Below are positions 53,344-61,919 of a stretch of 64,000 nucleotides of DNA, in pieces. Positions within the stretch are counted from its first letter, which is position 1; the number at the start of each line of letters is the position of its first letter. The position numbers were made by a program, and so were the translations under genes. Source of the DNA: Bordetella genomosp. 12 (GTDB lineage Bacteria > Pseudomonadota > Gammaproteobacteria > Burkholderiales > Burkholderiaceae_B); NCBI RefSeq assembly GCF_002261355.1, contig NZ_NEVU01000001.1, positions 620,001 to 684,000 of the forward strand. The letters are read 5' to 3'. The notes under the pieces are model-generated. The model did not search any database, was not told the DNA's origin, and saw only the letters and a program-made list of their open reading frames with translations.

Positions 53344-54228
53344 CTAGCGCGTGCGGATCAGGGCGCGGCGGCCCCCGGCGATGACCAGCACCACCGCCAG
53401 CGCGAAGACATAGGTGTCGGGCGTGACCGGCTCCTGGAACAGCCAGGCCGCGGCCAGCACCGTCAGAAAGGGTTGCAGCAGCTGGACCTGGCCCACCCGC
53501 GCGATGCCGCCGACCGCCAGGCCGCGATACCACGCGAAAAAGCCCAGAAACATCGAAAAGAAGGCCAGATACCCGAAAGCCCAGAGGGCATGCGTACCGG
53601 GCCGGGCCGCGTGCGCCGCCATCCACCAGACCGGGCCGGCCAGAAACGGCGCGCTGATCACCAGCGCCCAACAAATGGTGCGCCAGCCGCCCAGCGTGCG
53701 CGCCGCACGGGCGCCTTCGGCGTACCCCATCCCGCCCAGCACGACCGCCAGCAGCAGCCAGAGATCCCCCGGCTGCAGACTGCCGTGGCCCTGATTCAGG
53801 ATGAAGCCCACCACCAGCAACGCACCCACCAGGGCCCAGCCCCAGAATGCCCCCGACGGCCGTTCCCCGCTGCGCCAGCAGGCAAAGAGCGCCGTGGACA
53901 GCGGCAGCAGGCCGTTGACCACCGCGCCGTGGGAGGAGGGCACGCTGGCCATGGCCAGCGTCGAGGTCAAGGGCCAGCCCACCACGATGCCGCCGGCGGC
54001 CAGGACAATGCCGCTGAACTCCGAGCGGGTGGGCAGGCGGCTGCGGGTGGCCAGCAGCAGCGCGGCGGCGGGTAGCGCCGCGGCCAGCGCGCGCCCCAGG
54101 CCGACGAGCAGCGGCGGCATCTCGGCCACGGCCAGACGCGTCATGGGCAGCGTCAGCGAGAACACGAGCACGCCCAGCAGGCCGAACACATAGCCTTCGA
54201 GGTTAGGGGAAGTAGGGCTTCGGGACAT
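53344..54228 (-). CDS. EamA/DMT family transporter
   Basis: A 294-aa protein with ten helices in two EamA repeats (YVFGLLGVLVFSLTLPMTRLAV at the start, FFSMFLGFFAWYRGLAVGGIARVGQVQLLQPFLTVL near the end). It is divergent from a MocR regulator with a perfect palindrome between them. In this arrangement the transporter is usually an exporter controlled by that regulator; the substrate is not known. Confidence 0.9.
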   Translation of the reverse strand: MSRSPTSPNLEGYVFGLLGVLVFSLTLPMTRLAVAEMPPLLVGLGRALAAALPAAALLLATRSRLPTRSEFSGIVLAAGGIVVGWPLTSTLAMASVPSSHGAVVNGLLPLSTALFACWRSGERPSGAFWGWALVGALLVVGFILNQGHGSLQPGDLWLLLAVVLGGMGYAEGARAARTLGGWRTICWALVISAPFLAGPVWWMAAHAARPGTHALWAFGYLAFFSMFLGFFAWYRGLAVGGIARVGQVQLLQPFLTVLAAAWLFQEPVTPDTYVFALAVVLVIAGGRRALIRTR

Positions 54229-54294
54229 GGCGGGCCGTGAATTCAGGGTCGGGTCTTGCCGAGGGGGATCAAGCCTGTCACTCTACGCACAGTC

Positions 54295-54311
54295 ATCGGT
54301 ACAGTACCGAT
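54295..54311. promoter_or_regulatory. 17-bp palindromic operator between EamA gene and MocR regulator
   Basis: ATCGGTACAGTACCGAT is a perfect dyad with a one-base centre, 45 bp before the MocR start and 67 bp before the transporter start. It is the only strong dyad in the shared 127-bp region and is a good candidate for MocR binding. Confidence 0.6.
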
Positions 54312-54355
54312 ACACTTATGCGGTTCACGCTTATCACTGGCCTGGTAAAACTCCC

Positions 54356-55837
54356 ATGACAGTTGCATCCGAAACGGTGTTTTCCCCTCAATTGCCCGCC
54401 GACTGGCAACCCGTGCGCGCAGGCGATGCGACCCTGGTCACCCAGTTGGCCGACGATCTGGCCCGGCGTATCGACGATCAGGGCATGCGTCCCGGGACGC
54501 GTCTGCCTTCCATCCGGCGCATGGCCGAGCAGGCCGGCGTCAGCCGCTTTACCGTGGTCGAGGCCTACGATCGCCTGGTGGCCCGCGGGCTGGTCCAGTC
54601 GCGCCGGGGCGCGGGTTTTTTCGTCCGTGCCCGTAACGACGGCGCGCTGGCGCACGAGGCCACGCCGGCGCCCGGCCTGGCCGTGCCCGCACGGGTCGAC
54701 GTCACCTGGCTGTTGCGCAGCATGTTTCGCGACACCACGCCCGGCTCGCCGGGCGGGGCGGGCTTGTTGCCGGCAGACTGGCTCGATCCTGAAATGGTTG
54801 CCGCCGCGATACGCGCCGTCGGGCGTTCGGCGCGCGCCAATCTGGTCTCCTACGGGCGGCAGCAGGGCTTCCTGCCCTTGCGCCAGCAGATCGCTTCCAT
54901 GCTGCAGGGCGAAGGCGTGCCGGCTCATCCCGAGCACCACTTGCTGACCACCAACGGCGTGACCCATGGCCTGGATCTGATCGCCCGGCATCTCGTCAAA
55001 CCCGGCGACACGGTGCTGGTCGAGGATCCGGCCTGGTTTGTCTTCTTCGGCCGGCTGGCGGCGTTTGGCGCGCGGGTGATCGGCGTGCCGCGCGGCCCGG
55101 ACGGCCCGGACCTGGCCATGCTCGAACTGCTGGCCACCGAACACAAGCCCAAGTTGTTCATCATCAACGCCGCGGTGCACAACCCGACCGGCCTGACCTT
55201 GTCGGCGGGCGCGGCGTATGGGGTGCTGCGGCTGGCCGAACGCCACGACTTCATGGTCGTCGAAGACGATACCTACGGCGAACTGCATCCGGGCGGAGCC
55301 ATGCGTCTGGCCGCGCTGGACCGTCTCAACCGGGTCATCCTGGTGGGCGGGTTTTCCAAAATGCTGGCCGCCAGCCTCAGGGTCGGCTATGTGGCCGCCC
55401 ATGCCGACATTCTCCAGCCGCTGGCCGACCTCAAAATGCTGGCCGGACTGACCACGCCCGAACTGGGCGAACGGGTCGTGCATCGCATCCTGGTCGACGG
55501 GCAATACCGACGGCATCTGGACCGGGTGCGCGTCAGGGTGGACCAGGCCCGGCGCGACTGCCTGCGGCGGCTGCACGCCCTGGGCTTTGCGATCCCGCAT
55601 GAGCCCAGCGCGGGTATGTTTGTCTGGGCCGATTGCGGACGCGACTCCGAAATCCTGGCGCGCCAGGCCGCCGACCGCGGCATGCTGCTGGCGCCGGGCA
55701 CGCTGTTCTCGCCGTCGCAGCAGCCGTCGACCATGCTGCGCTTTTCGGTCGCCATGATCGATTCGCCCGAGGCCTGGCGTATTCTGTCCGACCTCATGGC
55801 CGACCCCGCGGGCAGGCCCGGGGCCACTATACTTTGA
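54356..55837 (+). CDS. MocR/PdxR family regulator with aminotransferase-like domain
   Basis: A 493-aa protein. The N-terminal GntR winged helix (LADDLARRIDDQGMRPGTRLPSIRRMAEQAGVSRFTVVEAYDRL) is followed by a fold-type I aminotransferase domain with VEDPAWFVFFG, AVHNPTGLTL, DDTYGELHP and the PLP-Lys region GGFSKMLAASLRVGYV. ATG at 54356 lies after the palindrome. It is divergent from the EamA transporter. The effector could be PLP plus an amino compound, as in PdxR and GabR. Confidence 0.9.
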   Translation: MTVASETVFSPQLPADWQPVRAGDATLVTQLADDLARRIDDQGMRPGTRLPSIRRMAEQAGVSRFTVVEAYDRLVARGLVQSRRGAGFFVRARNDGALAHEATPAPGLAVPARVDVTWLLRSMFRDTTPGSPGGAGLLPADWLDPEMVAAAIRAVGRSARANLVSYGRQQGFLPLRQQIASMLQGEGVPAHPEHHLLTTNGVTHGLDLIARHLVKPGDTVLVEDPAWFVFFGRLAAFGARVIGVPRGPDGPDLAMLELLATEHKPKLFIINAAVHNPTGLTLSAGAAYGVLRLAERHDFMVVEDDTYGELHPGGAMRLAALDRLNRVILVGGFSKMLAASLRVGYVAAHADILQPLADLKMLAGLTTPELGERVVHRILVDGQYRRHLDRVRVRVDQARRDCLRRLHALGFAIPHEPSAGMFVWADCGRDSEILARQAADRGMLLAPGTLFSPSQQPSTMLRFSVAMIDSPEAWRILSDLMADPAGRPGATIL

Positions 55838-55913
55838 GCATCTTCCCCGCCCGGCGCGGGCCGCGCCGCGGCGCGGCGGGCGCGCGTCGGGCCATTATCC
55901 AAGGAATCCCCTC

Positions 55914-56258
55914 ATGAGCGTGCCGATTCGCCCCTTGACCGAGAACTTCGCCGTGGCCCCCCAGCTCGGCCCCGATGATATGGCTGGCGTGGCCGAGGCT
56001 GGCTACAAAAGCGTGATCATCAACCGTCCCGATTTCGAAGGCGGTCCGGATCAGCCCCAGGCGGCCGATGTGGCCAAGGCGGCTGCGGCGGCGGGTCTGG
56101 CGGTGGAGTATCAACCCGTGGTGGGCAGCGCCATGACGGCCGCCGATGTGGCCCGTTTCGCGGAATTGCTGCGCGCTTTGCCGGCGCCGGTGCTGGCCTA
56201 TTGCCGTACCGGAACGCGCTGCACCAACCTCTTCGTGGCAGCCCAGCAACTGGCTTGA
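55914..56258 (+). CDS. BLH (DUF442) phosphatase-like protein
   Basis: A 114-aa protein of the TIGR01244/DUF442 family with dual-specificity-phosphatase fold. It has INRPDFEGGPDQP and the signature LAYCRTGTRCTNLF (about residues 95-108), the Cys/Arg P-loop of the family. In other bacteria such domains are fused to sulfur dioxygenases or occur near sulfide genes; here there is no such partner. Activity not known. Confidence 0.85.
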   Translation: MSVPIRPLTENFAVAPQLGPDDMAGVAEAGYKSVIINRPDFEGGPDQPQAADVAKAAAAAGLAVEYQPVVGSAMTAADVARFAELLRALPAPVLAYCRTGTRCTNLFVAAQQLA

Positions 56259-56343
56259 TGGTCATCAAGCCTGCGGGCTTATCGCTGCGTGCCTGCCGGG
56301 TTTTCCGGTAGCATGTGGCTTCCTACTAAAAGGAGCAGGCAGC

Positions 56344-56808
56344 ATGTTCAAAAAGATCCTGATTCCCACCGACGGTTCCCCTCTCTCTGCACAGGCCGCC
56401 AATGCCGGCATTACGTTCGCGCGCTCGATCGGCGCCGAGGTCGTGGCCTTGCACGTGACGCAGCCTTTTGCGGCAACCATCGGTTTTGACGGCATGGCCG
56501 CCGCCTATGCCATTACCGACGAAGACTACGAGAAGGCCGCCGCCGAACAGGCTGAGCAGTATCTCAAGCAGATCATCGATCGGGCACATACCGCCGGCGT
56601 GACGGTCGAGTCGCGCGCGGTGTCGAACTTCAACGTCGCCGATGGCGTGGTGCAGGCCGCCACCGACGCGGGTTGCGACCTCATCTTTATCGGCAGCCAT
56701 GGCCGCAGCGGCCTGTCCCGCCTGTTGCTGGGCAGCGTCACGGCCAAGGTGCTGTCGCTGGCCGGCACGGCGGTGTTGGTCTACCGCGTCAAGGAAGAAA
56801 AGAAGTAA
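56344..56808 (+). CDS. Universal stress protein UspA family (second copy)
   Basis: A 154-aa Usp starting MFKKILIPTDGSPLSAQAAN with ATP-binding motif SHGRSGLSRLLLGSVTAKVL (about residues 119-138). AAGGAG lies before the ATG at 56344. It ends with a strong terminator. It differs from the Usp at 18454 by a longer middle (AYAITDEDYEKAAAEQAEQY). Confidence 0.94.
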   Translation: MFKKILIPTDGSPLSAQAANAGITFARSIGAEVVALHVTQPFAATIGFDGMAAAYAITDEDYEKAAAEQAEQYLKQIIDRAHTAGVTVESRAVSNFNVADGVVQAATDAGCDLIFIGSHGRSGLSRLLLGSVTAKVLSLAGTAVLVYRVKEEKK

Positions 56809-56833
56809 GGCTCGCGCCGTCTTCCGGCTTCCC

Positions 56834-56870
56834 AACCCCGCGCGCCGCCTGGTCGGTGCGCGGGGTTTTT
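56834..56870 (+). terminator. Intrinsic terminator after the second uspA
   Basis: Arms AACCCCGCGC and GCGCGGGGTT are perfect, with a 14-nt loop and a T-run after it. Confidence 0.9.
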
Positions 56871-57037
56871 CTTTGCCCGCCGGCGCTGCGGGCGGCGCAA
56901 TGACCCGGCCGAGGACGCGGGCAAATGCTGCGCGGAGCGGGGCTCAGTACTATGCTAGTCAGTCTGGACACCCTCCAGGACACGATGCTTTTCCTGTTGT
57001 GCCTTCCATGACCCAACGCCTTGAGTAAGGGACCGCC

Positions 57038-59152
57038 ATGACTCGCAGGACGCCAATCGAGCTTTACCGGAACATCGGGATCAGCGCTCACATCGACGCT
57101 GGCAAGACCACGACGACCGAGCGCATTCTCTTTTACACCGGGATCACCCACAAGCTGGGCGAGGTGCACGAAGGCGCGGCCGTCATGGACTGGATGGAGC
57201 AGGAACAAGAGCGCGGCATCACCATCACCTCGGCGGCCACCACGGCCTTCTGGCGCGGCATGGCGGGCAACTATCCCGAGCATCGCATCAACATCATCGA
57301 TACGCCGGGTCACGTCGATTTCACCATCGAAGTCGAGCGTTCCATGCGTGTGCTCGACGGCGCCTGCATGGTCTACGACTCGGTCGGCGGTGTGCAGCCG
57401 CAATCCGAAACCGTCTGGCGCCAGGCCAATAAGTACCGCGTGCCGCGCATCGCCTTCGTCAACAAGATGGACCGGGTCGGGGCGGATTTTCTGCGGGTGC
57501 AGCGCCAGATCGTCGAGCGCCTCAAGGGTGACGCCGTGCCGGTCCAGCTTCCCCTGGGCGCGGAAGACCAGTTTCGGGGCGTGATCGATCTGGTGAAGAT
57601 GAAATGCATCCTTTGGGACGACGCCAGCCAGGGGGTGCGGTTCGAGTACACCGACATCCCGGCCGACATGCTGGCCGAGGCCCTGCGCTGGCGCGACAAG
57701 CTGATCGAGAAAGCGGCGGAGGCCAATGAAGTCCTGCTCGAAAAATATCTCTCCGGCGAGACGCTGACCGAAGCGGAAATCAAGGCCGGCCTGCGTCAAC
57801 GTACCGTGGCCAACGAGATCGTGCCCATGCTCTGTGGCAGTGCCTTCAAGAACAAGGGCGTGCAGGCCATGCTGGACGCCGTCATCGACTATCTGCCCTC
57901 GCCCCTGGATGTGCCGGCGATCAAGGGGCATGACGAGCGCGATAACGAGATCGAACGCCATCCTTCCGACAAAGATCCCTTCTCCGCCCTGGCCTTCAAG
58001 ATCATGACCGACCCCTTCGTCGGCCAGTTGGTGTTCTTCCGCGCCTACTCGGGCGTCGTCAAATCCGGCGACTCGGTGCTCAACCCGCTGAAGAACAAAA
58101 AAGAGCGTCTGGGCCGCATCCTGCAGATGCATGCCAACGAGCGCAAGGAAATCAGCGAGGTCTATGCGGGCGATATCGCCGCCGCCGTGGGGTTGAAGGA
58201 TGTCACCACCGGCGACACCCTGACCGATCCGGGGCACGTGATCGTGCTCGAGCGCATGGTCTTTCCCGAGCCGGTGATATCCCAGGCCGTCGAGCCCAAG
58301 ACCAAGGCCGACCAGGAGAAAATGAGCCTGGCGCTCAATCGCCTGGCGCAGGAAGACCCCTCATTCCGCGTGCGCACCGATGAGGAGTCCGGGCAGACCA
58401 TCATCTCGGGCATGGGTGAGCTGCACCTCGAGATCCTGGTCGACCGCATGCGGCGCGAGTTCGGTGTCGAGGCAACGGTGGGCAAACCGCAGGTGGCCTA
58501 CCGTGAAACCGTGCGCAAGAAAGTCGACGGCGTGGAGGGCAAGTTCGTCAAACAATCGGGCGGACGGGGCCAGTATGGCCATGCCGTGATCACCGTCGAG
58601 CCGCAGGCGCCGGGCAAAGGGTTTGCGTTCGTCGACGCCATCAAGGGCGGCGTCATCCCGCGCGAGTTCATTCCGGCCGTCGAACGCGGCATCGTCGACA
58701 CGCTCAACACCGGCGTGCTGGCCGGCTACCCCGTGGTCGATGTCAAGGTCACGCTGACCTTCGGCTCGTATCACGACGTGGATTCCAACGAGAACGCCTT
58801 TCGCATGGCGGGCTCGATGGCGTTCAAGGAAGGGATGCGTCGCGCCGATCCGGTGCTGCTCGAGCCCATGATGCAGGTCGAAGTCGAAACGCCGGAAGAC
58901 TTCACAGGCAATGTGATGGGCGACCTGTCGTCCCGGCGCGGCATGGTGCAGGGCATGGAGGACATCGCCGGCGGAGGCGGCAAGCTGGTGCGTGCCGAAG
59001 TCCCGCTGGCCGAGATGTTTGGCTACTCCACCTCGCTGCGTTCGCTGACGCAGGGGCGGGCGACCTACTCGATGGAGTTCAAGCACTACGCCGAGGCGCC
59101 GCGTCAGGTGGCCGAGCAGGTCATTGCCGCGCGTTCTGGCTCGCGCGGCTGA
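57038..59152 (+). CDS. fusA: Translation elongation factor G, stand-alone copy
   Basis: A 704-aa EF-G that translocates tRNA and mRNA on the ribosome. G1 is [13 protein letters not shown] (residues 16-28), G3 DTPGHVD, G4 NKMD; domains II to V follow normally, ending [27 protein letters not shown] lies 6 bases upstream. It is outside an rpsL-rpsG-fusA-tuf operon, since none of those genes flank it, so it is probably a second copy (fusA2). All key motifs are intact, unlike the degenerate EF-G2 paralogues. Confidence 0.94.
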   Translation: MTRRTPIELYRNIGISAHIDAGKTTTTERILFYTGITHKLGEVHEGAAVMDWMEQEQERGITITSAATTAFWRGMAGNYPEHRINIIDTPGHVDFTIEVERSMRVLDGACMVYDSVGGVQPQSETVWRQANKYRVPRIAFVNKMDRVGADFLRVQRQIVERLKGDAVPVQLPLGAEDQFRGVIDLVKMKCILWDDASQGVRFEYTDIPADMLAEALRWRDKLIEKAAEANEVLLEKYLSGETLTEAEIKAGLRQRTVANEIVPMLCGSAFKNKGVQAMLDAVIDYLPSPLDVPAIKGHDERDNEIERHPSDKDPFSALAFKIMTDPFVGQLVFFRAYSGVVKSGDSVLNPLKNKKERLGRILQMHANERKEISEVYAGDIAAAVGLKDVTTGDTLTDPGHVIVLERMVFPEPVISQAVEPKTKADQEKMSLALNRLAQEDPSFRVRTDEESGQTIISGMGELHLEILVDRMRREFGVEATVGKPQVAYRETVRKKVDGVEGKFVKQSGGRGQYGHAVITVEPQAPGKGFAFVDAIKGGVIPREFIPAVERGIVDTLNTGVLAGYPVVDVKVTLTFGSYHDVDSNENAFRMAGSMAFKEGMRRADPVLLEPMMQVEVETPEDFTGNVMGDLSSRRGMVQGMEDIAGGGGKLVRAEVPLAEMFGYSTSLRSLTQGRATYSMEFKHYAEAPRQVAEQVIAARSGSRG

Positions 59153-59184
59153 GCGCGCCTGATTCCGGCCCTGCGGGCCCGGGA

Positions 59185-59982
59185 TCAGGCGAGAAAGTCG
59201 ATGATCGCCTGGTTGAAGGCGCGCGGGTTGCCCAGGTTCATGCCATGCGACGAGCCGGCGATCCGGATGAGCCGGGCCTGGGGAAGCTGGTTTTGCAGGC
59301 GGTCCAGCGTGGCGGGGTAGGGCGCAGGGCTGAGGGCGCCGCCGATCAGCAGCACGGGCATGGACAGCGCGGTGATATCGCCCACTGGCGTGGCCGGTTC
59401 GCGCGCCTGGCCCAACAGGGTGGTCGCGTTGTCGCGCACCATCTCCTTGAACCACGGCACCATGCGTCGCCAGGTGTCCGGCCCCGTAACGGTATCGATG
59501 AACAGCGCGAGCCCGGCGTCGGGATCGCCGGCCTGGATCAAGGCCAGCGCGCGTTGGCGGAAATCCCCGCGCGCGTCCTCGCCGGGACGCGTCATCCCGG
59601 GGTCGGCCAGCACCAGGCTGCGCACGCTGTCCGGCGCCCGTAGCGCGGCCTCCACCGCGATGCGGCCGCCGCGCGAGTGCCCCACGACATGGGCCGAGCC
59701 GCCCGCCCGCGCGGCGATGAACGCCAGGACGTCGGTGGTGTGCTGCGCGATGGAAAACCCATCGCCGCTGCCATCCCAGTGCTGCGGCCAGTAATGGCGC
59801 AAGGACAGCGAAAACACCCGGAAGCGCCGTGACAGTGCCTGCAACTGCGGTTTCCAGTAGCGGCAATCGCACAGCGAGCCGTGCACCAGGACCAGGGGAT
59901 CGCCGTCACCGGCTTCGGCATAGGTCAGGGGGTAGCCGTCGAGATCGACGGTCTTCAGATCGAGTTCGGGTTCGGAGCGCAT
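59185..59982 (-). CDS. Alpha/beta hydrolase
   Basis: A 265-aa cytosolic hydrolase: oxyanion region LVLVHGSLCDCRYW, nucleophile elbow VVGHSRGGRIAVE (Ser about residue 98), acid region PVLLIGGALSPAPYP and His in GSSHGMNLGNPRAF. ATG at 59982 gives a normal N terminus. It is convergent with fusA (33 bp) and divergent from ybaK. Substrate unknown. Confidence 0.85.
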   Translation of the reverse strand: MRSEPELDLKTVDLDGYPLTYAEAGDGDPLVLVHGSLCDCRYWKPQLQALSRRFRVFSLSLRHYWPQHWDGSGDGFSIAQHTTDVLAFIAARAGGSAHVVGHSRGGRIAVEAALRAPDSVRSLVLADPGMTRPGEDARGDFRQRALALIQAGDPDAGLALFIDTVTGPDTWRRMVPWFKEMVRDNATTLLGQAREPATPVGDITALSMPVLLIGGALSPAPYPATLDRLQNQLPQARLIRIAGSSHGMNLGNPRAFNQAIIDFLA

Positions 59983-60074
59983 GGCAGGGGTTGTGGCACA
60001 GTCGCGCAAGATTGTAGTGCGGGCGGCCTCCGGGCGGCTGATACACTGCCCCATTCCTTTCCCGGAGCGTATTC

Positions 60075-60572
60075 ATGCTTGTCACTGCCCTGGACGAGTT
60101 GCCGGATTCGGCGCGTCGCGTTGCCCTGCTGCTGCAATCATTGGGGCATGACAAACCCGTGGTGATGTTGCCGGCCAGCGGCAAGACCTCGGCTCAGGCT
60201 GCCGAGGGGCTGGGCTGCTCGGTGGCGCAGATCGCTAAATCCATCATCTTCCGGCGCCTGGCCGACGATGCGCCCGTGCTCGTGGTGGCCAGCGGCATCA
60301 ACCGCGTGGACGAGGCCAAGGTCGCCGCGCGCGTCGGCGCCCTGGGCAAGGCGGATGCGCGATTCGTGCGCGAGACGAGCGGCTATGCCATCGGCGGGGT
60401 CTGCCCCATCGGGCACACGGTGCGGCCGGTCATGCTGCTCGACAGCGACCTGTTTCTCTACGACAGCCTCTGGGCTGCGGCGGGCCATCCCAATGCCGTG
60501 TTCAACCTGACACCGGCGCAGTTGGCGGCCCTGACCGGCGCCGAATCCGCCGACGTCGCGCAGCGCGCCTGA
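60075..60572 (+). CDS. YbaK/EbsC family aminoacyl-tRNA deacylase
   Basis: A 165-aa trans-editing domain protein. It has KTSAQAAEGLGCSVAQIAKSIIFR with the conserved Lys used in deacylation, VVASGINRVDEAKVA, and GYAIGGVCPIGH, the family GxxPxxH-like loop. It hydrolyses mischarged tRNA such as Cys- or Ala-tRNAPro; specificity is not assignable. Confidence 0.88.
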   Translation: MLVTALDELPDSARRVALLLQSLGHDKPVVMLPASGKTSAQAAEGLGCSVAQIAKSIIFRRLADDAPVLVVASGINRVDEAKVAARVGALGKADARFVRETSGYAIGGVCPIGHTVRPVMLLDSDLFLYDSLWAAAGHPNAVFNLTPAQLAALTGAESADVAQRA

Positions 60573-60580
60573 AATGCAAA

Positions 60581-60600
60581 CGGCGGCCCGCAGGCCGCCG
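60581..60600 (-). terminator. Weak hairpin between ybaK and cpoB
   Basis: Arms CGGCGGCC and GGCCGCCG with a 4-base loop lie in the 47-bp convergent gap. Only three T follow on the minus strand, so termination of the cpoB transcript there is uncertain. Confidence 0.4.
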
Positions 60601-60619
60601 CGATCCTGGCCTTGCTCGT

Positions 60620-61306
60620 TCAGAGCAATTGCAGGCGGCTCTTGGCGGTGTTGGCCGCCGGAGAGTTCGGATAATCCCGCACGATGCGTTGCAGCGTCGT
60701 CTTGGCGCCCGCGCGGTTGTTCAATTCGATCTGGCTGCCGGCAATCACCAGCAGCGCATCCGGCGCCCGGGCGTTGTCGGGCGATTTCTGCAGCAGGCTG
60801 TTCAACTGTTCGATGGCGCCCTTGTAGTCGCGCGAGGCATAACGCGCGCTGCCTAGATAGAACTGCGCCGTGGGAGCCAGCTGGCTGTTGGGGTACAGGG
60901 CGGTGAAGGCGGCCAGAGACTCGGCGGCTTCCTTGTATTGGCCCTTGCGGTACAGATCCGTCGCGCCGTCAAAAGCGGTCTGCTCCTGCGGGTCGCCCAC
61001 TTCCACGCCTTGCGGGTTGCCCGGATGTTGCTGGCCTTGCGCCTGGCCGCTGGGCTGCTGGCGCGAAACCAGTTCGAGCTGATCGCGCAGTTGCGCGATT
61101 TCTTGCTGGAGCGACTGGAGCTGGTCCGCCAATTGCAGGCGGGCGCGAGAATTCTGTTCGTTCTGTTGCTGCAATTGCTGCCGCAGCTCCAGGATGGCCC
61201 GTCTGGCCTCGTCATCGGAAAAAGCATGGGCCGGCGCAGCCAGGGTGGCCATGGCAATGCTGGCGGCCAGGGTCAGGTTACGCAGGGAGAGAACTCGATC
61301 GCGCAT
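60620..61306 (-). CDS. cpoB: Cell division coordinator CpoB (YbgF)
   Basis: A 228-aa periplasmic protein with a signal peptide (LTLAASIAMATLAAPAHA), an N-terminal coiled coil rich in Gln and Leu (ILELRQQLQQQNEQNSRARL and following, about residues 38-85), and a C-terminal TPR domain (AFDGATDLYRKGQYKEAAESL, AQFYLGSARYASRDYKGAIEQL). It couples Tol-Pal constriction to peptidoglycan synthesis. It follows pal after a strong terminator. Confidence 0.94.
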   Translation of the reverse strand: MRDRVLSLRNLTLAASIAMATLAAPAHAFSDDEARRAILELRQQLQQQNEQNSRARLQLADQLQSLQQEIAQLRDQLELVSRQQPSGQAQGQQHPGNPQGVEVGDPQEQTAFDGATDLYRKGQYKEAAESLAAFTALYPNSQLAPTAQFYLGSARYASRDYKGAIEQLNSLLQKSPDNARAPDALLVIAGSQIELNNRAGAKTTLQRIVRDYPNSPAANTAKSRLQLL

Positions 61307-61329
61307 AGAAATTCCAGGTCTCTTGAAGC

Positions 61330-61364
61330 AAAAACGTCGGGACGATCGGTAGACCGTCCCGACG
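61330..61364 (-). terminator. Strong intrinsic terminator between pal and cpoB
   Basis: On the minus strand, perfect 10-bp arms CGTCGGGACG and CGTCCCGACG enclose a 10-nt loop and are followed by five T. It would reduce cpoB transcription relative to tolB-pal. Confidence 0.85.
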
Positions 61365-61393
61365 CATGTGGGGCACTTGATTACCGCTAAAAC

Positions 61394-61888
61394 TTAGCGC
61401 TGATAAACGATATCGGCGCGGCGGTTTTCAGCGTAATCAGCTTCGGTCGTACCGAGAGCCTTGGGCTTTTCTTTGCCGAAGGAGATCGTTTCGATCTGCG
61501 CATCGGCGACGCCCAGCAGGGTCATCATACGACGTACGGCATCAGCACGACGCTGGCCCAGGGCCAGGTTGTACTCGGCGCCGCCACGGGCATCGGTGTT
61601 GCCTTCGATCTTGATGTGCTGTTGCGGGTGCGAGGCCAGGTAACGGGCATGGGTTTCGACCAGGCCACGGTACTGATCCGACACGCCGTAGCTGTCGAAA
61701 TCAAAGTACACCGAGCGCTGTTGCGCCAGGATGCTTTGAGGGTTGAAGGGATCCAGGATTTGACCGGTGGTCGAACCCTGGGTGCCGCCACCTTGACCGG
61801 CTTTATCGTCGAGAGGGACGGAGCTGCAAGCGGCCAGAGTGGCAGCCAGGGCAGCAATGGTTAGGCTTTTGGCAATGCGCGACTTCAT
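61394..61888 (-). CDS. pal: Peptidoglycan-associated lipoprotein Pal
   Basis: A 164-aa outer-membrane lipoprotein. Lipobox LAACSS at residues 18-23, then a linker, then an OmpA-like domain: VYFDFDSYGVSDQYRGLVETHARYL and IEGNTDARGGAEYNLALGQRRADAV, where the Asp and Arg bind diaminopimelate. AAAGGA lies 6 bases before the ATG. Confidence 0.97.
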   Translation of the reverse strand: MKSRIAKSLTIAALAATLAACSSVPLDDKAGQGGGTQGSTTGQILDPFNPQSILAQQRSVYFDFDSYGVSDQYRGLVETHARYLASHPQQHIKIEGNTDARGGAEYNLALGQRRADAVRRMMTLLGVADAQIETISFGKEKPKALGTTEADYAENRRADIVYQR

Positions 61889-61919
61889 GATAGTTCCTTT
61901 GCAAAGAGAGTCACACGTG

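Noticed and set aside
56940-56970. Sequence GCTCAGTACTATGCTAG resembling a strong synthetic-type promoter before fusA
   Set aside because: No TTGACA at the proper distance, so it cannot be called a promoter.
59160-59187. Hairpin between fusA and the hydrolase
   Set aside because: Arms have mismatches and no T-run on either strand, so a terminator is not supported.
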